DNA of 64,000 nucleotides from Romanomermis culicivorax (lineage: Eukaryota; Nematoda; Enoplea; Mermithida; Mermithidae): assembly GCA_963922205.1 (NCBI GenBank), contig CAWUHX010000215.1:310001-374000 (forward strand), in the 5' to 3' direction. The notes under the pieces were generated by a model. That model was not told the origin of the DNA and did not search any database. It saw only the letters and a list, made by a program, of their open reading frames with translations. The translations under genes were made by a program, and so were the position numbers. Each line of letters begins with the position of its first letter. Positions within the stretch are counted from its first letter, which is position 1. This document shows positions 1-12,337 of the stretch, piece after piece.

Positions 1-15
1 GCAGTGAGAAGAGCA
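1..15 (-). CDS. mig-6: Papilin exon fragment: start of TSP1 repeat 6, runs off the window
   Basis: After the acceptor TTTTTCAG the window keeps five codons, CSSHC, continuing WSE from the previous exon. The cysteine pair is where a TSP1 repeat would have CSxxC. The rest of the gene is outside the window. Confidence 0.7.
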
Positions 16-3000
16 CTGAAAAATTAGAATGTGGGTTGTAGTCGCCAAAGTACAGTAAGAAATAAGCATCGAAAATCAATGTACCTCAGACCATTGAGAA
101 GCCTGCCATTGGTAAACACATGGAACGACGTTGACGCATTTTCTGCTATCCTCTGGTCGGCTATCCTTGCATTTTTCTCCGGGGTATCTTTTACCATTTG
201 GATCTTCACAACTCACGTTTCTATATTCAGTGGTGTCGTTGCACTTCGAGCACTGGAATTAATATAACAGAAATAGTTATGATATTCAAAAGTCGAGCAA
301 GACAGTGTTTACCAATTCCCATTCACTGGTAGCCCATCGTAATCCTTCACAAGGACCCAAGTTGCAAGTTCTTTTGTCAGTCGGTTTCAAAGTACTGTTA
401 CATTGCTTGGCTGGCACAAGTTTGCCCTCTTCGCCCGATTTTTCCGACCGGCAGGTCACAGCCCTGTACTGATGGGCGCTGCCGCATTCTTTGCTACACT
501 GCAAAGGAAAACTGAGAACTATAGACCACTTCATTTAAAATGATAGACGCAGCGAAAACGAAAAAAGTAGGTTTGATTTTCTGCGCAAATTTCACCCAGT
601 GAAAAACTTTATACTGTAGGAAAACACTAAATTTCCTCATGAAAATGGTAAAGGTTAGAATCAATGAAAAAATATAATGCACATCCACAGTCAACTTTGA
701 TACTTGAGCAGTTTATAGTTTTCAGCCGTTTGTTTGCCGCTCATTGACGAACATTTCTTCGTTTATTACAGTAATAAGCTTAGTTTTTCCTTATAGAACT
801 TACTTGTATTGGATCGCTGTATTGACCATTCCAAAATGTATGAAGTATAGCGTGATGTGAAAAATATTACGGAAGTGCATGAGATAATTCGGCTGCAGGA
901 TAAGCTGTTTTTCCCTCAACGCTTCCCATATTCAAAATCCGACAGACTGCTAACATTTCACATTCCAACCTACGAAGAATCAACTAATTTGAGGATTGCA
1001 GTACTGATGCGACGTTTTTAAGTTTTTGATAGACTTCGAAAATAAACGTATAAAATGTAAGGAAATGCCAGTAAACTGGAAAAAATTAACAAAGTAATAC
1101 TGGAAAAAATAAACACAGCCTTCAGTTTTATGTAACTTTTGAATCGGAGATAAAAAATGTGATCTCGAAATCCAAAAAATGATAATATCGTTGAGTAAAT
1201 GTTTTGCGTCGCGAACGAAGCACAACAACGGAGAAAAAAACCTGCATGTTTCAAAGTGTTCCTAGTTGTGACACGGTATTGACTGACATCGTTCCTACAT
1301 TAGAATACGTAAGTTATTTGTTGGATATTAATCTTAAACCAGTAGCAAGCAAAATCTGGTTGAGTCAACAAAATTTTAACCAAGTTTTCACTGCTCATGG
1401 ATACGTCAGAAATGTAGACAATTCCAATCAGTAGCACGTGGAAGCAAGAAATGCTTACACACAAAACACCATTCTGCGCGAGGTCGAAGCCCCTCACCCG
1501 CAGATATAATGACATTGATCCAAATACTGGAGTTGGACAATTATGCTAATTAACACATATTACTACTGTTGGCAAGCATACGGCATGGGAATGCCAGGTG
1601 AAACAGCTCAAACGTCTTAGTCCGACAGATTCGAGTAGTGCAAATTTGTCGAAAGGGTGGCGCTGGAGCTATCCCAACACTGGCCAATGTTGGGGTAGGC
1701 GTGACCATCCCGACCAGGACTCAACAGACTATGGCCGGGATCGGAACCGGTAGATTGGCTGAAACATCAATCAGGTGGAATGTTGTATGTCACCATACAA
1801 CAAACTTTTATAATGGCTCACTGTATGATCCGTAGCGTATCCAGCTTTACTTCATAATTGAAACATGAATGAAAAAACATGCTCCATGGAGTGAAAATTT
1901 TATGAACTGCGAGAGTTTTTGGCATTGGCAAATGACCACACTGAAACGGAAACTTACCGACGACCAAGGTCCAGCTTGCCATTCGGGACAAGAGAATCTG
2001 TTGCAAGATTGTTTCACTTCAGGTCTGGTCATATTGGCGCACTCTTCGTCGTCGACAGTGATTCGAACTCCGTCGGCTGAGACTTTATGACAATAGACTA
2101 CGCGATACTGGACACCCGAATCACCGCAGGTGCTCGAACATTGTTCCCATTCGCTGGCAAACCTAAAAATGCAAGGTGGATTGTTGAATGGGTAAAAAAT
2201 GGAATTTTGTTGCACACCATTCAGTTTCGCAATCGATAGAATTACATGTCCGGTTCGTCTCGGGTATCGAACTATTGGAACATAAATCGTCGCTGACCGG
2301 TTGTTGACTGGCTTTGTCGACGCAGGTCATTTTTCGGCTTTGTATACCTAGAAAAATACGTAGAAAAACGAGATTGGGCTTGATTTTTGTAGACTGCTCC
2401 CATATCAAAATTGTCGACATTAAGTACTGTCTTCAAAATTGCACTTACACGAAGGTTTCTCAGTAAAATTTTTGATACAAAATTATTAGAGTTAGTTGAC
2501 TTTTCACGCAAATTCGCATGCTCCACATGACGCGTGATTTGGTTTACCAGACAATTAAAAAACATGAAATAGTGCTTGCTTACCACTTTCATTTTTTAAA
2601 CATTCTAGCAAATCCAGAACAACGTAAGCATATGCGCAAATGAGGGTTTCACGGTTTTATACCTCTCATATACACTTGACTGACCCCCCCCCCCGAAGAT
2701 TTTGGACGATCATAGAGAAAAAATGGAGAAAATTGTTGAGAAAAAGACGAGAAAGATGAAAAGTATAAAGCTAGGGATGTTTGGTGTTTATATAAATAAA
2801 AAGATATCAAAAGAATTATGAATTTTCAGCCGAAAAATATAACGGAAAAATATTTATTGACCCACTGAGTCATCTTTTGGACGTTCATCCAGCTGACTCA
2901 TGGCATTTGATATTCTGGTAATGCAAGCAGAGTCCCAAGGATTCGACACTTCGTCATTTTACTTTAGGGGATCTAGCCCTTTACGGGCGTCAAGTTTGGT

Positions 3001-6000
3001 GATTTCTTTCTTACGTAGCCTGCAGGAAGCAGTTTGATGAAACTCTACACGCTTTTCTATTGTAAGCTGGTCTCTAACTTCCATTTACTAACAAACTTGG
3101 CTTACACTGTGACTGAAGGTTGTGTTTGGTCTGCGTACAATTGTTGCACTGTACTGACTCTTACTCGTAAGGAACTCTATTGAGTGACCTGCAGTTATTG
3201 GTTGTGTACTAGCAGTTAGCCGTATAGTATATTGCTGACTTCACTTGACATAAGCAAAGAATAAACATAACAAAGGGTGGCCTCTAACGGATTTAAGCAT
3301 GACATTTGAAATGTTAATTGACCCCTAGAAATGGAGAGCACACTATACATGAAATATGACGACGGATTCTTGATTACCTTTTCCGCAAGTGGCACTGCAT
3401 GGCTCCCAAGCATCGACCACGTAATGATACGGTAAGGTTTCATCTAACGGCAAGGTATATTCGTAAGCGATACCGGTATGTTCGGCTTGATATAAGAGCT
3501 AAAAAGTGAGAAAAATTGCAGTCGAGACTAATCGAAATGAGGGCGTATTCTTTAAAATACTTTGACTACAGCTTATTGAATTCTGTTAGTCGTCAGAGAT
3601 GCGCTATAAATTATAGGCCTACAAGTTGACTAGGAAAAAATACGGTTATTCTCATATCAGGAAGTAAAAGGATTAGCATGTTTCTATGGAGAAATCATCC
3701 TGTAGTAACAAAAAACGCATGATAACATTTCTATGGTTCTTTTTATCAATAAATTTATTTGCATCTTACTACTGATAACAGGCAATCTAAGGCAGTCGCT
3801 TTGAAAGCACTGGTCAATGCTAATAATCATTGCATCTTTTGTTTTCAGCAAGGTCGACACGTTTTTTTCAATTCACAAAAAATGTCATTATTCCAGAATC
3901 GCGTATAATATAGACAAAAATTAAAAAATGTACCGTCTTTCACTACGATTTACAGGACTTTTCTATTAGCAATTATATAAAGGAATCAAATGTAAAATAT
4001 TCTACAGTAAAAGACAGCAATAAATCAATATTTAGGATTCTGGATTCGATGGAGGAATGCAAATTAAATTAGATAGTAACAAATCGAAAATAAGGTTCAA
4101 AACCTATAATACCTTTATAACCTCTCAAGCATGAGTTATTATTCCGGTATTTCGCCTTTTTTCACTCGTAAATATACTATTTCCGGACTTTTCTCATCAA
4201 TTTGCATTCAAAAGTTTTTACGATCTGGAATTAGATTGTCAAGGTGAGCATAAAACTTACGGCAACAACGACCGGTTCGGCCAGAGGACCTTTGGAGAAG
4301 ATTTTTTCTTGACCAGCCGTACCGTGGCGGTTTCTTTCGTATTCGAACAATGTTCCGGCGATTTCCAGTGTTTGCGGAAAGTCGATTTTATAATTTCCGT
4401 TCAAATAATAATTACCCGATTCGTTTTTTAACGCTGAAGTGGATTTGAGGAAAAACGAGAAAAGCAATGCAATCAGAAATGTGTTTTGCAAGATGCAAAA
4501 AATTCCAGGTACTCAAGTCTTCGATTTTGCTGACGTCATACCTGAAACTCATCCGTAAAACGTCGTGAAACAACGAAAAATTAAAAGCAGTAAAACTAAA
4601 AATGAAAGGCATGAAATTTCTCATAAAAAGTAAGTACCCAAATAATTATTGGTCGGTTTCATTTCTTCGATCATTATAGAAGCGGCTCCAACTGGCAAAG
4701 TGATAATGTCCACATATCTGGGCCCCGTATGTTTTTCGTCGAAAAATCCTCTCATGGTTTTACAAGTAGTTCCATCGCCGCCACAAACACCGCATTTATC
4801 GTCTTTGATCAAAGATCCTAATTTATTATCGCATCCAAGAGGCTGAAAAAATGTGATGCATAAACAAAAATTGAAGAATTTTATAGTTTGTACTCATAGA
4901 ACTTCGTCAATAACGAGTTGTCATAAAACTCTCACAAGAATGAATTGAGAAAAGAAGAAAAAAATGTGAATTTCGTTCTTGTTTGCTGTAACTGATGATA
5001 ACATTCTTATTTGATTTATTGCGATTCATCTAGAATTTTTCCAAAAGGTCAAGGTTTCACTGTTGTTTCATGGAATGCGGAAGGCATTGTTGCAACCGAA
5101 CGTTGTCGAGGAGTAAATTCTGAGTAATCTCTGTAATACCTATCTCTGGATTTTCAAGAAGTTTGAGAACGTAAGTCCAAGAAACATGAATTGACATTGT
5201 TATATAGAGTACTGTTTTGCTTGACACATGTATGTAAATTTCAGCGTAAAAAAGCTTGTAGAGAAAGATTATTAATCCTACTCAGATACGGACAAACCTT
5301 GCAATGCTTATGAACAATAAAAAACGTTAAAAATTCTAGTAACATCATTTCGGGAGAATGGAAACATTTAAAAACTAAAAACCTAATAATTCGTTTGTTA
5401 GTACAACAAATACATTCTTTTAAATTTGCTGCCGAACAGAACTGTAAGTAAAAATCAATTTCCATCCGAAATTCACATTCTGGGTTAAAAATCAAGAGTT
5501 CTTTGGAAGAAAACGAAATCATAGCCGACAAAACTAAAAATCACCAAGCAAAATCCTTCGACGCAAATGTCGTTGGAAAAATCGTCGCATTTCGTACCGT
5601 CGACTACCTTATCGGCCCATTTGTAGTAGAAATTTTCTCCTATGGGCATACAAGTCAATTCGCATTTATTGGGTGCTAAATTACGTAAAAAAGTTGTCGT
5701 TTGCTTTCTATCACAAACGAAAAAATTGGAAACCTTTGGTATAAGCTTTCCACTTGTAATATTTGCCTTCCAGAGGTTTATCGTCGTAGACCGAACATTG
5801 TTGGTGCCTAAAGTCTTTTGTTCCTTTTTCGCATGGCTAGATAATGAATGTGTGTAGAAATGCTGCTAATGTTTGAGCAAACTTTCTTACTTCGGTATTA
5901 CATGAAACGTATCGTTTTCGCGATCCGACACAATTGGATCCACTAAATGCAGAAACATTGACAATCAGGAAAGAAGTGGAACTATAGTGGGATTCATAAT

Positions 6001-7531
6001 ACGGAGACTTTGGGTCGTTCGACGGGATTTACCAGACTAACGTAAGTACTCGTATAATCATACCTCCCAGATGCTTCGAGAGACATGGGGCCAGTTTCAT
6101 CAAAGAGACTTGAGCTCCAGCTGAGCTACAGCTCAAGCTGTAGCTTAAATCTATATGTTATAGCATCGCCGTTAAGCTGCAGCTGAGCTGTGGCTTAACT
6201 CTGTATGTTATAACATTGTCGTTAAGGTGCAGCTCAGCTGCAGCTTAACGGCGATGGTATAGCATATAGAGTTAAGCTACAGCTTAAGCTGCAGCTCAGT
6301 TGTAGCTTAAAACTTTTGGATGAAATCGGCCCCTGCTGCCAGAATGGAATCTATCCGTTGTATTGGTCCTACCTGTGCATTGGAGAGTATGGTTGGGGTA
6401 TCCCTACCAGTCCTGGCTAATGCCTGTTTACTATCCATTGATTTTGGGCGGATAAGTATTTACCAGTCTTTTTAATCCAGAAGATAATCTACTTGTACCT
6501 TTTTGATAGAATCCCAGTAACTACTAAAGGATTTTGGCCGTTTAAGCTTTCTCTGCTTGGGTTTTCTTATACAAAACCAGAATATATATTTACTACACAA
6601 ACAAAATCGTAGTTTAACCTTGTCAGGCTGACGGACCATGCACAGGTATGGTACAGACAGTTGTAGAATTATGGAGTCGTGCATCTAAGATGTTTCAAGA
6701 TATCAGCAAAAAGCAGGGACTTGAGTTATATTCTCTAATCTATCTGTGTTCAAGACCATGAAGTAATGAAGTCACGACAGTGGGAAATTGGACGTCATAT
6801 CATGAAATCTGTCCACTATCCGATCCGAATGATGTGAAATTAGAGAGTACCATACCTTCTAATTTCTAAATGTTTTAAAACAAAAGTAGGAACATTGGGG
6901 GTCAAACCATAGGATTGATAGTTTTCAGGTCATACTGATGTGAAGTCGCGGAATTGTGTCTTCGTCCACTAGAGGCTTCAAGAAAGAGATGGGAAAGTTG
7001 AGACGGATCATGAAACCCGTCGGTTGTTCGAATGATGTAAAATCAATGGTGCCGTGCCTTTTATAGTTCACTTTCTTTAGATTTGACTTTGAGCGAAAAA
7101 AATTACCTATGCAGAAAAAACAGCCAACATTCGTGATCATCTTTTTTCGCAAATTGACTGTAATAGATAGACCTTCAAGTTGAGAAAGAAGACGTCCACT
7201 TGAATTGCAGGTTTATCATGCTCAAAAGTAATTCTCCCGAGTATAATTTTAAAATGCTTCAATATGAGCGTCGAAAACTGTAGTCAGACCACGGAAAGTG
7301 TCGTTGCCTTGACTACAACCTGACGAAAAAATCCCACCTGCACTTCCTGGTTTCGATTTTAACGCCGCCGCCGCACGTTCTCGAACATTCGGCGCCACCA
7401 TCGGTCCAGTCTTCCCAAGGACCGGATTCGGTTTGACCGACGGAGTCAATCACTAATTTGCCTTCCGAAGCCGAGAAAACCGGATAAGCTTGACGTTTAT
7501 GCCTAGGCGACGATAAGTGTAAGCCTATGCT
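1..7531 (-). CDS. mig-6: Papilin / MIG-6-type extracellular matrix protein, 12 exons, incomplete at both ends
   Basis: Twelve exons were read on the minus strand: 7531-7338, 5942-5891, 5836-5734, 5675-5545, 4842-4638, 4433-4261, 3498-3378, 2347-2218, 2162-1958, 498-313, 252-85 and 15-1 (continues off the edge). Each has AG/GT borders and every junction keeps frame, giving 561 codons. Domain order is a first thrombospondin type-1 repeat (CSRTCGGGVKIETRKC), the ADAMTS cysteine-rich module, the spacer (DKCGVCGGDGTTC, then NYYLNGNYKIDFP), then further TSP1 repeats. No metalloprotease motif (HExxHxxGxxH) is seen, and a dibasic RHKRQ precedes the first TSP1, as in papilins, so this is papilin/ADAMTSL rather than an ADAMTS protease. 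Papilins are secreted basement-membrane proteins (MIG-6 in C. elegans guides cell migration). The signal-peptide exon was not found, and Kunitz/Ig domains would lie off the left edge. The papilin versus ADAMTSL choice is inference. Confidence 0.9.
85..252 (-). CDS. mig-6: Papilin exon: TSP1 repeat 5 (atypical)
   Basis: 168 bp, phase 0 at both ends. It starts CSKCNDTTEYRNVSC, so the usual CSxxCGxG core is shortened to CSKCND, losing the glycine turn and changing the spacing of the first cysteine pair. It ends QWQASQWSE, the opening of the next repeat, at GAG|GTACAT. Confidence 0.83.
313..498 (-). CDS. mig-6: Papilin exon: TSP1 repeat 4
   Basis: Opens after TTTGCAG with CSKECGSAHQYRAVTC and ends SEWEL at a GTAAAC donor. 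It is 186 bp, phase 0 at both ends, so it behaves as a symmetrical repeat exon. Cysteine spacing is that of a TSP1 module. Confidence 0.88.
499..1957. other. Papilin intron, 1.46 kb
   Basis: An AT-rich intron between the TSP1-3 and TSP1-4 exons. I see no coding signal; the reading frames here have no conserved motif. Confidence 0.5.
1958..2347 (-). CDS. mig-6: Papilin exons 2347-2218 and 2162-1958: TSP1 repeats 2 (end), 3 and start of 4
   Basis: The first exon completes TSP1-2 and ends CNSIDCETE plus two bases of a tryptophan codon, which the next exon supplies. The second encodes TSP1-3 (SEWEQCSSTCGDSGVQYR) with six cysteines and then EWQAGPWSS, the start of TSP1-4, ending on a consensus donor GTAAGT. 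NMT and NSS are potential N-glycosylation sites. The intron between them is only 55 bp. Confidence 0.9.
3378..3498 (-). CDS. mig-6: Papilin exon: end of spacer and start of TSP1 repeat 2
   Basis: Begins LLYQAEHTGIAYEYTLPL, matching the end of the papilin spacer (GIxYEYS-type), then WEPCSATCGKG opens the second TSP1 repeat. The exon ends at G|GTAATC inside the repeat, as in other ADAMTSL genes that split TSP1 modules. Confidence 0.9.
4261..4842 (-). CDS. mig-6: Papilin exons 4842-4638 and 4433-4261: spacer module
   Basis: The first exon opens PLGCDNKLGS and holds the DKCGVCGGDGTTC block and the beta-rich VDIITLPVGAASIMIEE segment. The second continues ALKNESGNYYLNGNYKIDFP, then AGTLFEYER and GPLAEPVVV. 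This is the canonical ADAMTS/papilin spacer. The splice G|CG makes an alanine. NES in the second exon is a possible N-glycosylation site. Confidence 0.92.
5545..5942 (-). CDS. mig-6: Papilin exons 5942-5891, 5836-5734, 5675-5545: end of TSP1-1 and cysteine-rich module
   Basis: Three short exons separated by introns of 54 and 58 bp. The first closes TSP1-1 (GSNCVGSRKRYVSC). The second and third carry the ADAMTS cysteine-rich signatures FRHQQC, PLEGKYYKW, NKCELTCMPIGENFYY, VVDGTKCDDFSNDICVEGFC. Junctions are E|P (phase 0) and G|CA (phase 1), both restoring the family pattern exactly, which makes the exon borders very secure. Confidence 0.92.
5943..7337. other. Papilin intron, 1.4 kb, containing a palindromic MITE
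   Basis: Intron splitting TSP1 repeat 1. Apart from the AGCT-rich palindromic element at 6087-6333 I see no gene or RNA in it. Confidence 0.5.
6087..6333. mobile_element. AGCT-rich palindromic MITE
   Basis: A 247-bp element with imperfect terminal inverted repeats: GGGGCCAGTTTCATCAAAG at the left, GATGAAATCGGCCCC at the right. Its interior repeats stretches such as TTAAGCTGCAGCTGAGCTG in both orientations around short AT spacers, so the whole strand can fold. A related sequence borders the fold-back element at 37.13 kb. I found no clear TSD. Confidence 0.7.
7338..7531 (-). CDS. mig-6: Papilin exon: linker and first half of TSP1 repeat 1
   Basis: The exon starts after a TTTCAG acceptor in phase 0 and ends at AG|GTGGGA. 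It encodes a linker with the basic run RHKRQ, then GPWEDW and CSRTCGGGV, the WxxW and CSxTCG signatures of a thrombospondin type-1 repeat. The frame stays open upstream of the acceptor with no convincing ATG or signal peptide, so this is not the first coding exon. Confidence 0.88.
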
Positions 7532-8776
7532 CTGAAATTGGACAAAAATATTGTAACGAAGCCAGTCCAATGTCAACTTCGCTGAATGTGCAAGCGCAAA
7601 AAAGCGAAAAACAGGAATTTCAAATTTCTCAAGAAAAAAGTGAGTCAAGAAACTCCGAAGGTCAGTTTGACGTCAGCAATATGCATTTATATCCCACGGT
7701 ATAAGATGAGACATTTTTGCTCATTGTTGAAATCAAATGTGCTTTAACATGAACATCTGCTGTTCTACGCACGAGTAAACGCTATTTGCTTGAGTTGATG
7801 CACCCTATCAAGAACTTTTCACTGAACATAAAACTACGTAAAACTGACAGGACCTTTTCAGTTTTCAAATAGAGACAAGATAAACAAACTAAAAGCTGAT
7901 TTTTACCTTGCCAGTATTTGAAATTATAACTGGGCAGTAGTCCATATGAAACATGTAGAGTTCTCATCAATGAAAAACACGTGGATTCCACTCGCTATTT
8001 ATTGATAGAATATGTCGATATTAGTCTTTACTTGACCTGCTCAGGAATCTTGAAAACATGATACATATTTGAGCATGGAAGGTGTGCTTACTCGGGAAAC
8101 ATCAGAAATTTTACAATCACGTGACTATATCAGAGCTGTGGCCATGGATTAATTTCAAAACGTTCTTCTAAACAAATTATAAATTCGTCTAAGCGTAGCA
8201 TAGTTCAGCTATCAAATCATAGTAGACGACGTCTGGTCAACACTATAACATATCTTCATGGTAGCTAAGTGACAAGAATTGAGGGGTGACAATTTTTGTG
8301 GGATAAGGAAGAAATAAGATGGAAAATGATTTATGGATGCAGCTTTAACAAATTGTTTCCGAGATTCCTGTTTTTCTTGAAATCATAATGAAACTATAAT
8401 GACAAATAGAACGCAAGTACTTTTCCATTTTTTTACTATTTTCATATATGACTAGACATTTTTAAGTTTACTCAACAAACACTAGAGAAAGTAAAAAGTT
8501 TCCTGGTAAAAACAGACCATAGTTCATAAATTAGCTGCAGTAACTGTTGAGAAAAATTTATTCCGAGTAGATTATAGCCACCTTATGAGAATTCTTGGAT
8601 TACTACTGAAAGTGACGCGATGGTCAAAATCTAATTGAATGTACCAATAAGAGATGAGATTCCTTCGAAAAATTTAGTCGGTTGAAATACTTCCAGCGGA
8701 ACTTTTATTAAAATGCGCAATATTTTCGAAATTATTAAATTCCTGTCATGGAAGAAAGTCTGAATAAAAGCCAGTT

Positions 8777-8873
8777 AAGCCCAATTCAGAAGTGCAGTCC
8801 CCGATTGTCACCCATTGAATCCAAGGAATCGGCGGCAAAAATCCAAGGATTTTTTCACTTCTGAATTGGGCTT
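8777..8873. repeat. 97-bp hairpin MITE
   Basis: Perfect 18-bp terminal inverted repeats, AAGCCCAATTCAGAAGTG at the left and its complement at the right, enclose about 60 bp. No clear flanking duplication was seen. Confidence 0.65.
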
Positions 8874-10746
8874 TCTGCAAATTGCCTATTCATTCCTTAG
8901 AATCGGCAAACAGATTTTTTCTGATGTGAGTTAGGAGCCCCAAACTCAAGTTAAGTTCTAAAAGTCATACACTCACTTCCTGTGATGTATCAATCGTCAC
9001 TAAAGCATCAGCGAAATGAGAATATAATACAATATAGCAACAAATGAACGGCGTAATTAGCATAATTAATTTGCTAATTAGTCCCGATTTTAAAAATTCG
9101 AATGTGCCTTGCACACAAAATACGAGTAATGGTCGACCGCTGTCGCAACTTGGTACGCGAGTTGGGGCCTGGTACTGAATAAGGTTTTTCGTTTATGATA
9201 TGTAAGTATAAGTATATTTCCAGAGAGCTAATGGATCAATGAAAATTGAAATTATTTCGTCGCAAGAAGCATCGAAAGTTTTTCCAATTCCTTGTTGTTG
9301 GGCGTTTCTGAAAAGCACATAAAATGGCAAAAATTCAGCAGCAAAAAAGTGGAAAGCTGAAGCTTGAGTGGACGTCGTCCATTTGCTCATAGTGCCATCA
9401 ATCAAAGCGCCATGTGGGGCACAGATTTCACATCATGAAATGAAGCGGAAAAGCTTTCAGTTAATACATTCAAAAACAGATAAGCCGGGCGGTGATTTGC
9501 ATATCATTTTTGGGGGTATCACGATTTTAATGACCACCGCAATATTTGATTGATGACAAATTTTCATTTCATGAATGAAAAACGTGGGAGTGAGAGAAAG
9601 AAAAGAGGTAGACAGACGAAAATATATCTAAGCTAAAGTGCGCCTTCCGACTCCCGATAACGTTATCTGATACTGGCTAGAAGCAAACCTTCACACAATA
9701 CGTAAACATGATACACACACAAAAGTGGATACATGGCCTGTGCATGGCTGGAAGCAGTACTACAGTATCAAATGTCAAACAAGCCATAAAAACGCGCACA
9801 AAGTACAGTAACTTTCTCATCACAAAATTATGTGCCGAACAACAGAGTCAAACACCAGACTACAATTTTATGCCTCGAAAATTTGTGACCAACGTCCACA
9901 CGCATACAGAAACACGTAATTGGCCACAACATGAACAAAGAGAACGAGTTAGATGGTCTTGCACAATGAACAACGCTTAAACAAACATTACAAGTATGCC
10001 TTCAGTGGTGCACCACTGGCCTGTAAAAAAGTGAAAAATTGACTTCAAAAACAATGGAGGGGAAACGGGCCTGCTTGTCACATAGGCGCCACTTCTGCAC
10101 AGGGGACTCCTGTTGTCAAACAAAGGATTGTAACCACCACTACAAACACACTCCCTTACAATAAAAATTATGGCAGAGCGCAGAAAAGCGACAAAATTCT
10201 AGCCTGATGATAAAGCAGGTGAAAAATTCTACTTTTTCAGCACAAAATTTCAAGTTATTAAAGACAATTATATATAAGACGAATATTTGTGCTAAAATTA
10301 CAATGCTTATGTCAATTTTATTTTTAGCTGTTTAGTTTCAAAGGAGTGGTCGATGAACACATGTTAAGTTTTGATTGTCACATAATTCTGTTGAAACATG
10401 AAAATTCTCTCGTTTCGTTCGTACTCGTTATCTGTGCACTATATATAGGTCAATATTCATTAGGGAATATGTTAGTAAGCACGGCAGGAAATACTAAAGA
10501 TACCGTCACCGTTCAATGTGTACCGTGTAGTCAGCAATGACTTATTGAGTACATTCCACGAACGTATTTAAAATTTTATGTGGACCTGGCTGAGACAGCC
10601 GGATTTCAGGCAAGGTGTTCGGTGATTAATACCTCGCTTGTGAACCTGCAACATCGGTGTCATTATCAATCATACCCAAAAGACATCAGGTTGGCTTGGG
10701 GGATAATCCAAAATTCATAGGGCTGTACCCAAATTTTCTGAAACCC

Positions 10747-11215
10747 TTAAGGGTCATTTATGCTTGCCTTTTCCGACGGAACGGAACAGAACGGTTCACC
10801 AACAGCCTGAAACGTTCACCTTGAAAATCCACTTGAGGTCGAAAAGGATAACTGCAATTTTCTGGAAAACGATCGATGGTAACCTCCAACCGAACCGAAC
10901 GTAACGAAAATTTCTCTTTCGTTCGATTACCATGTATCGATTGCTTTCTGTTCCGTTCCGTCGAAAAAGGCAAGTATAAAGGGTGATTTATATCTGCCTT
11001 TTCCGACGGAACGGAACGGATCGCCTACAGCTTGAAACGTTCAGCCTGAAAATCCACTTTCGATTGGAAAGGATAACTGCAATTTTCTAGAAAATGACCG
11101 ACGATAATCCCCAACCGAACCGAACAAGAAGAAGATTTTCCTTTCATTCGGTAACGTTGTGTCGATTGCCTTCCGTTCCGTTCCGCCGAAAAAGGTAAGT
11201 GTAAATGACCCTTAA
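10747..11215. mobile_element. Two adjacent copies of a fold-back element with TTCCG-rich inverted ends
   Basis: Copy one is about 10747-10985 and copy two about 10980-11215; they share the central junction. Each starts with a variant of GGGTCATTTATACTTGCC followed by a TTCCGnCGGAACGGAAC block, and ends with the inverse. The outermost bases of the pair are themselves inverted (TTAAGGGTCATTTA / TAAATGACCCTTAA). A third copy, truncated, lies at 57,672-57,782. Confidence 0.75.
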
Positions 11216-12337
11216 ATGACCATTTAGAATGACCACAAAAAGTCGAAAAAACTCGATTTTTGGCGAAAATATTTTCCAAAAAAGGCACTTTTGCCCAATT
11301 TTATAAGTTGGGCTGTTGTGTAACCGGAGGTTGGGGTACTAACATCTGGGTACTGGGCCCGACCGGGTTTACATATATCAATGAAGCTTTTACATTTATT
11401 GCAATTGCGGTCCTGTTGATGCTGGATGGTGTGCATAAAGATTTTTCATTTTCCCCCTCAGATTCGTTGCTTAGAACGTTTATGGCAAATGGCAAGTAGA
11501 AAAATCAACGGTGTGTAGTTTTTAACAACGAAATGAGTTGATATCAGCTGTGTAAAATTATCATATTGAATCCGGAAAATGCGGAAATCTGAGCAATCAA
11601 ATGAAGCAATTCTGAAAAAGTAGGTACTCTTTGAAGTTATTATTATCCAGGGAACGTAAATCGGGTTAGAACTAGTGCAACTACCGTAAGACTCCTTACC
11701 TCATCCAGTGAAAAGATCCAATTCTGCGGCATCCTATATGATGATGCTTGGTGGTCATTATCCCCTTTTTACATCTTATTTTTTGTCTCTAAGCGTGAGT
11801 ACGTGACTGAGAAATAGTTCAAGACGATTCGATAGATGAATATCTACGGAGCAAAATGGATATTCCTCAATTGAAGAACGTCTTTCCTGAGCTGAATATC
11901 AAAGCAAGTAGAACCACTGAAAAACGTCAGAAAACTATTTTCAAATAGTGACATACTGTAGCTATGCGAATTTTGACTTTCAGCCGAAATGAACGTTATA
12001 TAGAAGTTCTGCGCGTCAAACTGCCCATCGTATCTCTTTTTAAGATATGATAAATTTTCAGCTTGTTATCTGAGCGATACAATACATTGTCGAACTCCTC
12101 ACAAATCCAATTGCCTTACAGCTTTACCTCCCTAAGATGTCACAAATTGAGATGTGTAGTCCTTTGATAGAAATAACTAGCGTTTTATTCCGATTCCATA
12201 CTAACAATACATTTTCGACAAAACTAATTTGAAAAAGCTATATAATTTGAACAAATTTTCTTCTATCTCCATGGATTAATAACCAAACCGCGCGAAAAAT
12301 AAAACATCTTCCATAATAGTTCTAAAAATGAAATAAG

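Larger units (their letters stand above)
7532..12337. other. Gene-poor region upstream of the visible papilin exons
   Basis: It should contain the missing N-terminal exon(s) of papilin, but I could not identify them. A frame near 7,970 begins with an ATG and has a donor-like GTAAAA, but the phase does not fit. Repeats noted here are a hairpin MITE at 8777-8873 and a double fold-back element at 10747-11215. Confidence 0.4.

Noticed and set aside
7920..7991. Possible first exon of papilin starting at an ATG near 7,970
   Set aside because: Its donor leaves phase 1, whereas the 7,531 exon needs phase 0, and it has no signal-peptide character.
10758..11288. Minus-strand frames PFSTERN.. and PFSAERN.. 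with shared sequence
   Set aside because: They are the two copies of the fold-back element, not paralogous proteins. The same peptide appears at the end of the 57.14-57.74 kb frame for the same reason.
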